Positions 25,808 through 33,012 of a DNA stretch of 38,619 nt are shown here, in pieces. The notes below the pieces were generated by a model that was not told the DNA's origin, searched no databases, and was given only the letters and a program-made list of their open reading frames with translations. A program made the translations under genes and the position numbers. Numbering within the stretch: the stretch's first letter is position 1; every line of letters starts with the position of its first letter. Source of the stretch: Desulfuromonas sp. (lineage in GTDB: Bacteria > Desulfobacterota > Desulfuromonadia > Desulfuromonadales > BM103); contig PKTY01000387.1 in assembly GCA_002869725.1 (NCBI GenBank), positions 1 to 38,619 of the forward strand. The letters run 5' to 3'.

Positions 25808-27508
25808 TCAGTCATCGGCGACGGTGCAACGCATCACCTCTTCAAAGGAAGTAACCTGTTCTCCAACTTTTGACAGCGCAGCCTGACGCATGGTCTTGAC
25901 GCCAAGGCGCATCGATTCACGTTTAAGCTCGGCAGTGTTGGCCCCGGAGAGGATCAGTTCCCGCAACTCCTCGAACAATGGCATCACCTGGTAAAAACCG
26001 ACCCGCCCTTTATAACCGGTGTCGTTGCAGATGGAGCATCCCTCACCTCGATAGCAGACCATACTTTCGGCCTGATCTTCGGGAACGCCGGCCTGGATCA
26101 AGGTCGCTTTCGGTATCTCCTAAGGGACCTTGCACTCCTGACAGATCCGCCGGCCCAGGCGCTGCGCCGTGATCAGGTTGACAGCCGAAGCCACCAGGAA
26201 GGGCTCGATCCCCATGTTGAGCAGGCGGTTGACAGTGGCCGGAGCATCGTTGGTATGTAGCGTCGAGAGCACCAGGTGCCCGGTGAGCGCCGCTTTGACG
26301 CCGATCTCCGCCGTTTCAAAATCGCGGATTTCACCGATCATGATGATATCCGGGTCCTGCCTCAGAAAGGCGCGCAGGGCCGACGCAAAATTGAGGCCGA
26401 TCTCTTCGTGCATCTGCACCTGGTTGATGCCAGCGAAGTTGAACTCCACCGGGTCCTCGGCGGTCGAGATGTTTTCCGTCACCTTGTTGAGTTCGGCGAG
26501 CGCCGAGTAGAGGGAGACGGTCTTGCCGGAACCGGTCGGCCCGGTCACCAGCACCATACCGAACGGCTTGTGAATCTGCTCCTTGAACCACTTGAGCGAC
26601 CGCTCCTCATAGCCGAGTTTGTTCATGTCGAGCTGCAGATTCGATTTATCGAGCAGCCGCAGACACATTTTCTCGCCGAACAGAGTCGGCAGGCAGTTGA
26701 CCCGATAGTCCATATCCTGGCCACCGGGAAGCTTGATCTTGATGCGTCCGTCCTGGGGCAGACGACGTTCGGAGATGTCCATCTCCGACATGATCTTGAG
26801 ACGGGAGGTGATGGCATTCTTGAGCTTCATCGGCGGCTTCATCACCTCGTGGAGCACACCGTCGATCCGATAACGCACCCTGAACGATTTCTCGTAAGGC
26901 TCGATATGAATATCCGACGCCTTCTTCTTGATGGCATCGGTCAGGATCAGATTGCACAGTTTGACGACCGGCGCATCTTCGCTGGCCTTTTCCAGGGAAC
27001 TGACATCGATCTCATCTTCATCTTCAACGACCTCCAGGTCAATATCTTCAAGGTTGCCCATGACATCGTCGAACGATGCCGACTGATCGTAGTACTTGTC
27101 GATGGCTTGTTTGATGCTCGCCTCGGAAGCAACCACCACCTCGACATTGTAGCCGGTCATGAACTTGATATCGTCGATGGCAAAGATGTTCGACGGATCA
27201 GCCATGGCAACGATCAGCGTTGACCCCGCCCGGTTGACCGGAATCAGCTGGTACTTCTGTACCACCTCGGGGGCAATCAGCTTAATCACATTGGGATCAA
27301 TCTCAAATTCATTGAGATTGATGGACGGCACGCCGTACTGGCGCGACAGGAACGCCGCCAGATCCTCTTCCTTGATGAAGCCGAGCTTGACCAGACTGGC
27401 TCCAAGCCGCCCACCGGAGGCTTTCTGTTCAGCGAGAGCCTTGGCCAGTTGTTTGTCATCAATGAGTTTGTTGCGAACCAGAAGTTCGCCAAGACGATTT
27501 GCAGACAT
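25808..27508 (-). pseudogene. pilB: type IV pilus extension ATPase PilB, interrupted by an in-frame TAG
   Basis: PilB powers pilus assembly. Two ORFs in the same frame (26120-27508 and 25808-26101) make one PilB of about 566 residues split by a single TAG at 26120-26122. The first ORF has an MshEN domain (RLGELLVRNKLIDDKQLAKA and RLGASLVKLGFIKEEDL; this domain often binds c-di-GMP), Walker A GPTGSGKTVSLYSAL, Walker B DPDIIMIGEIRDFETAEIG and the first zinc CxxC (CQEC). It stops at KVP. The reading continues EIPKATLIQAG and includes the second CxxC (CSIC), then NDTGYKGRVGFYQVMP. Homologues carry Glu at this point, so one G-to-T change (GAG to TAG) explains it. TAG ends comEC, tlpA and the ccsA-like gene here, so genome-wide recoding is unlikely. 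Real mutation, sequencing error or readthrough remain open. Confidence 0.85.
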
Positions 27509-27545
27509 GGAAAACGTAACCCCTCAGTAAAAACAATCTTCGGCC

Positions 27546-27574
27546 ATCTTAGACGTGCAAAGCGAGACTGTCAA
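27546..27574 (-). promoter_or_regulatory. sigma-70 type promoter of the pilB-pilT-pilC-pilS-pilR cluster
   Basis: On the minus strand a perfect TTGACA is followed by exactly 17 bases and TAAGAT. Transcription would start near 27539, about 30 nt before the pilB ATG. No other strong promoter was seen between the pil genes, so this may drive the cluster and possibly the efflux genes behind it. Confidence 0.65.
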
Positions 27575-27686
27575 GCAGATCAACCTTCTGGTAGAAAGTG
27601 ACTAACAGGCTGAAATCAAAAACTTTCCCGATGACAATAAGCTCTCGGAGCGGACGAGAATCCGGTCTGTTGAGCATGGATTGGTG

Positions 27687-28688
27687 TCAATTCACCTCAT
27701 GATCGACGCAAGGGCCACCAGCAAGATCCCCGCAATCAAGATAGTCCCGGTATTCAACGATCTGTCTGCCCTGCAAAATCGAACGAGTCTTGTCAACATC
27801 GACGCGCACCGCCGTCTTCAGATCCTCCGCCGAAGCAAACCGCTGCTCATCACGCAGCCGTTCAACGAAATAGAGACGCAGAGTCTCGCCGTACAGATCT
27901 CCGACAAAATCGAGGAGATGAATTTCCAGACGGGATTCGATCCCTGCAAAGGTCGGTCGGCGGCCTAGGTTGACAACCGCATCGAAATAGCGGGCGCACC
28001 ATTTGACCTTGACTGCGTAGACCCCCGGGCAGGGGAGCAGTTCCTTTTCGGTCTGCAGGTTGGCCGTCGGGAACCCGAGGTTGCGCCCCCGGCCATCGCC
28101 ATGAACCACCACCCCATCGAGAGTGAAATTACGCCCCAGCACCTCAACCACCTCGGCAACCTGACCTGCCAGGATGGTCTGGCGGATGCGGCTTGAGCTA
28201 TAAACCAGTTCACCTCTGCTGATCGGCGGCAGCACTTCGAGTTGAAACCCTCTCCGTGCTGCGATCTCGCGTAGAAAATCAATATTTCCCTGCCGGTTCT
28301 TGCCGAATGCGTAGTCATAGCCGACGATCAGACAGCGCATAGCGAGACCCTCGAGCAGAATCTCCTCGACAAACCGTTTAGGGGGCAGTTCGGCAAATTC
28401 CCGGGTAAATGCGATGATCAACAGCAGATCGATGCACGAAGCATCGATTAACCTGACCTTCTCCTGTGGAGTGTTGATGCGCAACGGTGCCCGTTGCGGA
28501 GCCAAAAAGCGCAGGGGGTGCGGCTCGAATGTAAGCACCGCCGAACTGGCTTGCAGCTCCTGAGCCTTGTTGACCACCTGCCGGAACATCTCCCGGTGCC
28601 CCAGATGGACTCCGTCAAAATTGCCGATGGTCAGAACCGTGCCAGCAGACGGTGGCTTAAACTGACTGAGTTCTTTGATGATTTTCAT
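27687..28688 (-). CDS. ribF: bifunctional riboflavin kinase/FAD synthetase RibF
   Basis: Converts riboflavin to FMN and then FAD. The N-terminal nucleotidyltransferase has TIGNFDGVHLGHREMF with the G-x-x-x-G-H motif (residues about 21-35), then VLTFEPHPLRFLAP and the active-site block LIVGYDYAFGKNRQGN. The C-terminal kinase domain shows GVVVHGDGRGRNLGFPTANL, then PCPGVYAV and the late motif LEIHLLDFVGDLYGE. At 333 residues it is slightly longer than usual because of a polar tail. The ATG overlaps the rnr stop (ATGA), so the two genes are translationally coupled. No FMN riboswitch is seen. Confidence 0.95.
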   Translation of the reverse strand: MKIIKELSQFKPPSAGTVLTIGNFDGVHLGHREMFRQVVNKAQELQASSAVLTFEPHPLRFLAPQRAPLRINTPQEKVRLIDASCIDLLLIIAFTREFAELPPKRFVEEILLEGLAMRCLIVGYDYAFGKNRQGNIDFLREIAARRGFQLEVLPPISRGELVYSSSRIRQTILAGQVAEVVEVLGRNFTLDGVVVHGDGRGRNLGFPTANLQTEKELLPCPGVYAVKVKWCARYFDAVVNLGRRPTFAGIESRLEIHLLDFVGDLYGETLRLYFVERLRDEQRFASAEDLKTAVRVDVDKTRSILQGRQIVEYRDYLDCGDLAGGPCVDHEVN

Positions 28689-30856
28689 CGCGACTTGTGA
28701 GCCGGCCGGGGCCGACGAGAGGCACCGGGAGATCGTGGTCTGCTCTCATGGTCGAGCAACCGGAAATCTATTTCACGACGATCCTGGTCAACCTTGTGAA
28801 CCAGAACCTCAACCTCACCGCCGATCTCAAAGATGCGACGACGGTTCATACCGACCAGGCGATGACGCTCCTCCTCATACTGGTAGAAATCATCCTCGAG
28901 GGTCGAGACGTGAACCAACCCCTCGACAAAAAAAACCTCGAGCTCGACAAAAAACCCGAACGGCTGCACCGAAGTGACCAATCCAGAAAAGGTCTCGCCA
29001 ACCTTTCCGGCCATGAACTGGCACTTCTTGAGGTTGACTATGTCCCGCTCCGCCTCCATGGCCCTCCGCTCAGCCAAAGAGGCCTGCTGCGCCAACTCTT
29101 CGAGGCGAGTATCGACCGGTCCCTTCCCCCCCGCTTTGGTGGCCAGACGCTGTTTTAGTATCCGGTGAACCAGCAGGTCAGGATAACGTCTGATCGGCGA
29201 GGTGAAGTGACAGTAGCTGTCGGAAGCCAGGCCGAAATGGCCGCGGTTGACCGTCGAGTAGCAGGCCTGCGGCAGGCTGCGCAACAACACATGGTTGATC
29301 ACCCGCTCTTCTGGCAGACCGCCAACCCGATCGAGGAGAGCCTGTAAAATTCCCGGTTTAATCCCTTCACTGGGGATGGCGATCCCCTGATTGAACCAGG
29401 CGATGAACTCCTGAAATGCGCTTAATTTTTCAGGGCTCGGCGCGTCATGAACCCTGAAGACCAGAGGGATTCGCTCACTTTCCAGCCAGCTGGCCACCGC
29501 CTCATTGGCCGCCATCATGAACTCCTCGATCAGACGGTGGGCAAGATTGCGCTCGGCACGCACGATGTTTTCCGGTCGGCCCTGCAGATCGAGCAGGATG
29601 TCGGCCTCGGGGAGGTCAAAATCGAGACTGCCCCGCTCCCTCCGCCGCTGGATGCGTAGCTTGGCCAGGCGAGCCATGGCTACGAGATCGTCCATTCGCT
29701 CCGCTTGCCGGTCAACGGCTTGCGACTCTTTGTCGACCAGGGCAGCGGCCACTTCGCTGTAGGTCAGCCTGGCCCGGCTACGGATCACCGCTGGATAAAA
29801 ACTGGTGGCAGTTCGCCGACCAGCATCATCGAAGTCAAGCTGTGCCACCATCACCAACCGCTCGACGTCCGGGTTCAACGAGCAGATTCCGTTACTGAGG
29901 CTCTCGGGGAGCATCGGCAGACAGACGCCGGGGAAATAGACACTGGTCCCGCGCTCCCTGGCTTCCCGGTCGATGGCGCTCCCCGGCTTGACATAGTGGG
30001 CCACATCGGCAATAGCGACCAGTAGCCGATAACCATGACCGTTCAAAGTCTCAATGGCCACGGCATCATCAAAGTCTTTGGCAGACTCGCCATCGATGGT
30101 CACAAAGGGGGTTTGCCGCAGATCCCTGCGACCAGGCCAGTCGGTCTCAAGGACCGATCCGGGGATATGCCGCGCTTCTTTCAGACAGGAGAGACCGAAC
30201 TGGGCGGGGAGACCAAATCGGACTGCCGCGACCCGAACCTCAACCTGAGGGTCGTCGGGTGCACCAAGCACCTCGACAACTTGTGCCAGGGCCGCGCGAG
30301 AACGTTCGGGGTACTGGGTAATCTCGGCGATCACCATCTGGCCGGGTCTGGCTCCGCCGCTAGCCTCCGGAGGGATCAACAGATCGTCGTGCAGCTTGGG
30401 ATCGGCCGGAACCAGGTAGCCAACCCCCCGACCGAGTTCATAACGGCCAACCACCTGGCGCAGGGCCCGTTGTTCAACACGAATAACACGACCTTCCGGC
30501 TTACCGGTTCGTCGGCCTCGCTCCATGCGGGCAACCACCCGATCGCCATGCATGGCAGGCCGCACATAACGGGCAGGGACGAACAGGTCCGCCCCCCCTT
30601 TAGCCGGGGTCACAAAACCGTACCCCTCACGATGCAGGCTAAGCGTACCGACCACCAGGCTGACCTTGTCGGGAAGAGCGAAACGTCCCCCCTTGAGTTG
30701 CACCAGGCTGCCGTCCCGCACCAACCCCTTGAGAATGCGTCCGATCTCTCTACGACCCGAGGCGTTGAGGTCGAACTCCGTCTGAAGTTCCTTCAGACTG
30801 ACCGGGCGATTAGCCCGTCGACTGAACAGTTCGAGGATGTCCTTGAGATCGGTCAC
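28685..30856 (-). CDS. rnr: ribonuclease R (RNase II/RNB family 3'-5' exoribonuclease)
   Basis: A processive exoribonuclease that degrades structured RNA. Domains in order: an N-terminal winged helix (DLKDILELFSRRANRPVSLK), cold-shock/OB domains (HREGYGFVTPAKGGADLFVP), the RNB catalytic core with TIDGESAKDFDDAVAIE and its metal-binding Asp cluster, SPIRRYPDLLVHRIL, and a C-terminal S1 domain (FSGLVTSVQPFGFFVELE). The tail is short and basic. The track starts at 30904, but that ATG lies within the stem of a terminator hairpin. GTG at 30856 has GGAG 10 nt upstream and begins where the family homology begins, giving 723 residues. It is followed by ribF with a 4-nt overlap. Confidence 0.92.
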   Translation of the reverse strand: MTDLKDILELFSRRANRPVSLKELQTEFDLNASGRREIGRILKGLVRDGSLVQLKGGRFALPDKVSLVVGTLSLHREGYGFVTPAKGGADLFVPARYVRPAMHGDRVVARMERGRRTGKPEGRVIRVEQRALRQVVGRYELGRGVGYLVPADPKLHDDLLIPPEASGGARPGQMVIAEITQYPERSRAALAQVVEVLGAPDDPQVEVRVAAVRFGLPAQFGLSCLKEARHIPGSVLETDWPGRRDLRQTPFVTIDGESAKDFDDAVAIETLNGHGYRLLVAIADVAHYVKPGSAIDREARERGTSVYFPGVCLPMLPESLSNGICSLNPDVERLVMVAQLDFDDAGRRTATSFYPAVIRSRARLTYSEVAAALVDKESQAVDRQAERMDDLVAMARLAKLRIQRRRERGSLDFDLPEADILLDLQGRPENIVRAERNLAHRLIEEFMMAANEAVASWLESERIPLVFRVHDAPSPEKLSAFQEFIAWFNQGIAIPSEGIKPGILQALLDRVGGLPEERVINHVLLRSLPQACYSTVNRGHFGLASDSYCHFTSPIRRYPDLLVHRILKQRLATKAGGKGPVDTRLEELAQQASLAERRAMEAERDIVNLKKCQFMAGKVGETFSGLVTSVQPFGFFVELEVFFVEGLVHVSTLEDDFYQYEEERHRLVGMNRRRIFEIGGEVEVLVHKVDQDRREIDFRLLDHESRPRSPGASRRPRPAHKSR

Positions 30857-30888
30857 CAGATTTCTCACTCCAGGGTTGCCGGTCACAC

Positions 30889-30924
30889 AAAAGCGCCCCC
30901 ACATCTCTGACGAATGGGGGGCGC
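30889..30924 (-). terminator. Rho-independent terminator of the actin-like gene
   Basis: On the minus strand an 8-bp GC-only stem (GCGCCCCC pairing with GGGGGCGC) with a 16-base loop is followed by TTTTGTGT. It begins 7 nt after the stop of the actin-like gene at 30931 and lies just before rnr. It separates the two genes and implies that rnr needs readthrough or its own promoter, which I could not find. Confidence 0.8.
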
Positions 30925-30930
30925 CCTGGC

Positions 30931-31986
30931 TCAGACCTTTGGAGATTCCGGCACCTTGGGAGGAGCACTCCCCCGTGCCCAGATGTGCTGACCAAACTTG
31001 TGATAGCCATGAACATTGAACAGACGCATATCGGCTTCAGGGTCGACTTCGAGAACTTCTCCATTCAAAAGGGGCTTGAGATATTTGGATAACACAGCCC
31101 CACCGCCACCGGTGATCACCATGGCATCGATATCCCAGTCATCGACCCACAGACGATCGATTTCATTGGCAATCGAGGTCGCCAGCTGGTTGAAGACCTG
31201 CTCCGACAAACCCTTGAGATCGTAGACCTTGCCACGGATTTTGATATTCCCCTTATCGATGGCTTCGAACAGCCGGTAGAGCTCGACATTGACACCGCTG
31301 TTTTCACGAAGTTTGGTGGCAATCACGTTGAATGCCCGGGCAATCCCGGAATCGGTGGTGCGGCTGCCACGCTCCGAATAACGCATCTTGTCAGAAATGG
31401 TGTAATCAGAGGTGCGGAAACCGACATCGATGATGCCGATCTTCTCTTTGACCAGCCGTTTGTCACTGAGTTCCCCCTGCTCGTTGAGCATCAGGTTGAA
31501 CAACGAACCGAAGGGCTGTGGTATCACCCTGACCTTGTCGATCTTGATCGACTTCTCCTCGCGCTTGCCAGAAGCATCGGTCAGGGCCAGTTTGTGCTCG
31601 CCAACCAGCAGCTTGGCGAGTTCATCTTTGTGAGTGCGATAGGAACCGATGGGCAGCCCGGTCACCAGGTTGACCGGAACAAACCCCTTGACCATTTTGG
31701 CCGCAGACGCCAGGGCGAAAACCTTGGCGAACTTGCTGATGAACTGGGCCTGGTCGAGGGTAAAGAAACGCACATTACTCTGCCGCTCTGCCAGCTCACC
31801 GACAAAATAGGATTTGCCGTCAACTTCGATCTGTAAATGGGCCTGACCTCGGGTTTCCTCCCCGAGAAGCGCTTCCCGGAACTGAAGATCCGTCGATTCC
31901 CCGAGCACCGATTTGAAAATCAGGTTCTGAATGCCGTCGGTCGCTTTGGTGAAACCGAACCCAATATCAATACCGAGAATTTCCAC
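30931..31986 (-). CDS. ParM/StbA-like (archaeal actin-type) actin-fold ATPase, chromosomal orphan
   Basis: A 351-residue protein of the actin/Hsp70 ATPase fold, closest in pattern to ParM/StbA and Thermoplasma-type actin homologues (actin-like protein N-terminal domain). The phosphate-1 loop is GIDIGFGFTK at the N-terminus, phosphate-2 is IGIIDVGFRTSDYTI near residue 190, and the adenosine motif is MVITGGGGAVLSKYL near residue 290. All nucleotide-binding elements look intact, so filament formation is plausible. No ParR-type adaptor or parC repeat array lies next to it, and it has its own promoter and terminator, so it is monocistronic. The role (DNA segregation, cell organisation or other) is unknown. 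The start is GTG at 31986 with GGAGG 6 nt upstream. Confidence 0.8.
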   Translation of the reverse strand: MEILGIDIGFGFTKATDGIQNLIFKSVLGESTDLQFREALLGEETRGQAHLQIEVDGKSYFVGELAERQSNVRFFTLDQAQFISKFAKVFALASAAKMVKGFVPVNLVTGLPIGSYRTHKDELAKLLVGEHKLALTDASGKREEKSIKIDKVRVIPQPFGSLFNLMLNEQGELSDKRLVKEKIGIIDVGFRTSDYTISDKMRYSERGSRTTDSGIARAFNVIATKLRENSGVNVELYRLFEAIDKGNIKIRGKVYDLKGLSEQVFNQLATSIANEIDRLWVDDWDIDAMVITGGGGAVLSKYLKPLLNGEVLEVDPEADMRLFNVHGYHKFGQHIWARGSAPPKVPESPKV

Positions 31987-32032
31987 TGTTCACCTCCATG
32001 ATGAGTTGCACGCACAAAACCAAGCTGCATCA

Positions 32033-32061
32033 ACTATAGGTAATCACTGAAGTGGATGCAA
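32033..32061 (-). promoter_or_regulatory. promoter of the actin-like gene
   Basis: On the minus strand TTGCAT is followed by 17 bases and TATAGT (both close to the sigma-70 consensus), about 40 nt before the GTG start. Together with the terminator below the gene, this makes it a single-gene unit. Confidence 0.6.
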
Positions 32062-32124
32062 GGAGTTCTCGTCAATGTTTGCAGTCTTCCGAGAGAGAAT
32101 CATTGCCCCGCGCGTTTAACTCTC

Positions 32125-32775
32125 TTAGCCGTTTCTCCGCAAAAAAATCTCCCTGGCCAGGTCACTGTCGACGGCAAACTCGGAATTGCCGACTTTAAAG
32201 ATGAACGCCGGATAATGACGGATCAGCGACAGGACGTTGCCGGGCAACACCCCCATGCTCATCAGTTTCTGCATCTTGCTGACATCTGTGGCAGCCAGGT
32301 AGGCAATTTCCCCACTCTCACCGGCCTTGAACTCGGTCAACGCCACGACGCCAACCTCCCCTTCCTCGCGGGCTTGCTGGCAACAGGTTCCTGGAGGTAT
32401 CGGCTTACCATGTGGGCAGGTTGTCGGATGATTGAGCAGGGTGCAGATCTTGGTATCGACCCCATGGTGCAAGAGGTGTTCAAACTCGCAGGCACGCTCA
32501 TCGGCTGAGGCATCCTTGATATCGAGGATGTCCATCATCAACCGTTCTGCCAGGCGATGCCTTCTAACGGTCATGCGGGCCTCCTCGCGCCCTTCGCGAC
32601 GTAACAGGACCCGCTCGCCACGGATCTCGACATAAGCCAGGCGGCTCAGTTCGGCAAGGGCTTCATCGTCTGCCGTAATTTTCAAGTCCTCGAAATGAGC
32701 AGCATCGTCTTCTCCCTCAACCGTAACAATCCACAAAGTCTCCAGGATCTCTTCAGCTCGCGCTGACACTTTCAT
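32125..32775 (-). CDS. DtxR-type metalloregulator-like protein with C-terminal FeoA domain
   Basis: A 216-residue fusion at the end of the feo locus. The N-terminal part resembles DtxR/IdeR-type regulators: EEILETLWIV, LLRREGREEARMTVRRHRLAER, FEHLLHHGVDTKICTLL and the characteristic CPHGKPIPPG with a following CC pair. The first segment, where the DNA-recognition helix should be, is short and matches the standard helix-turn-helix poorly. The C-terminal part, from about 140, is an SH3-like FeoA domain (AGESGEIAYLAATDVSKMQK, MGVLPGNVLSLI). The locus has no separate feoA, so this domain may be the FeoB partner. The protein may sense iron or manganese, regulate transport, or both. ATG at 32775 (after a TTG at 32778) has AAGGA 8 nt upstream. 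Confidence 0.82.
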   Translation of the reverse strand: MKVSARAEEILETLWIVTVEGEDDAAHFEDLKITADDEALAELSRLAYVEIRGERVLLRREGREEARMTVRRHRLAERLMMDILDIKDASADERACEFEHLLHHGVDTKICTLLNHPTTCPHGKPIPPGTCCQQAREEGEVGVVALTEFKAGESGEIAYLAATDVSKMQKLMSMGVLPGNVLSLIRHYPAFIFKVGNSEFAVDSDLAREIFLRRNG

Positions 32776-32820
32776 CAATTCGTTCCTTTCAGTGATTGAT
32801 ATTATTTTGCAAGCGTCGGG

Positions 32821-33012
32821 TCATTGGTCATCGTCCTTGGACACCCACTTACCGAAGCCGTGCGTCCAAGCTCCCTCTTGCCCGTCCAAGGGGTTCTCCT
32901 GTCCACAGTAGGGGCAGTGAATCTTGCGACAACCCCCTCGACCACAAGCACCACATCCTTTGCTCTTCATCATGTCTGGAGTCAGCTCATTCCCACAAAA
33001 ACGGCAGTTCAC
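32821..33012 (-). CDS. small cysteine-rich zinc-ribbon-like protein of the feo operon
   Basis: A 63-residue protein with no recognised family name. It has cysteine pairs CRFC near the N-terminus and CGACGRGGC and CPYC in the middle (eight cysteines in all), then a short acidic tail ending KWVSKDDDQ. The spacing suggests one double CxxC ribbon binding Zn2+ or Fe2+. It has no membrane helix, so it is not the FeoB-associated cysteine-rich membrane protein seen in some feo operons. It might take the place of FeoC (a small winged-helix protein with cysteines), but there is no sequence support for that fold. Its ATG overlaps the feoB stop (ATGA), showing that it is truly translated with feoB. Confidence 0.75.
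   Translation of the reverse strand: MNCRFCGNELTPDMMKSKGCGACGRGGCRKIHCPYCGQENPLDGQEGAWTHGFGKWVSKDDDQ

Noticed and set aside
26120-26122. TAG in pilB as a pyrrolysine or other programmed recoding site
   Set aside because: The aligned residue in homologues is an ordinary Glu with no catalytic role, and TAG serves as the normal stop of comEC, the ccsA-like gene and the tlpA-like gene. Not excluded, but a point mutation or read error is simpler.
27509-27686. Possible sigma-54 promoter or FMN riboswitch between ribF and pilB
   Set aside because: No TGGCAC-N5-TTGCA-like site and no conserved riboswitch core are visible; a good sigma-70 promoter explains the region.
30035-30910. Plus-strand ORF (291 aa) opposite rnr
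   Set aside because: Antisense shadow; the RNase R domains on the minus strand explain the sequence.
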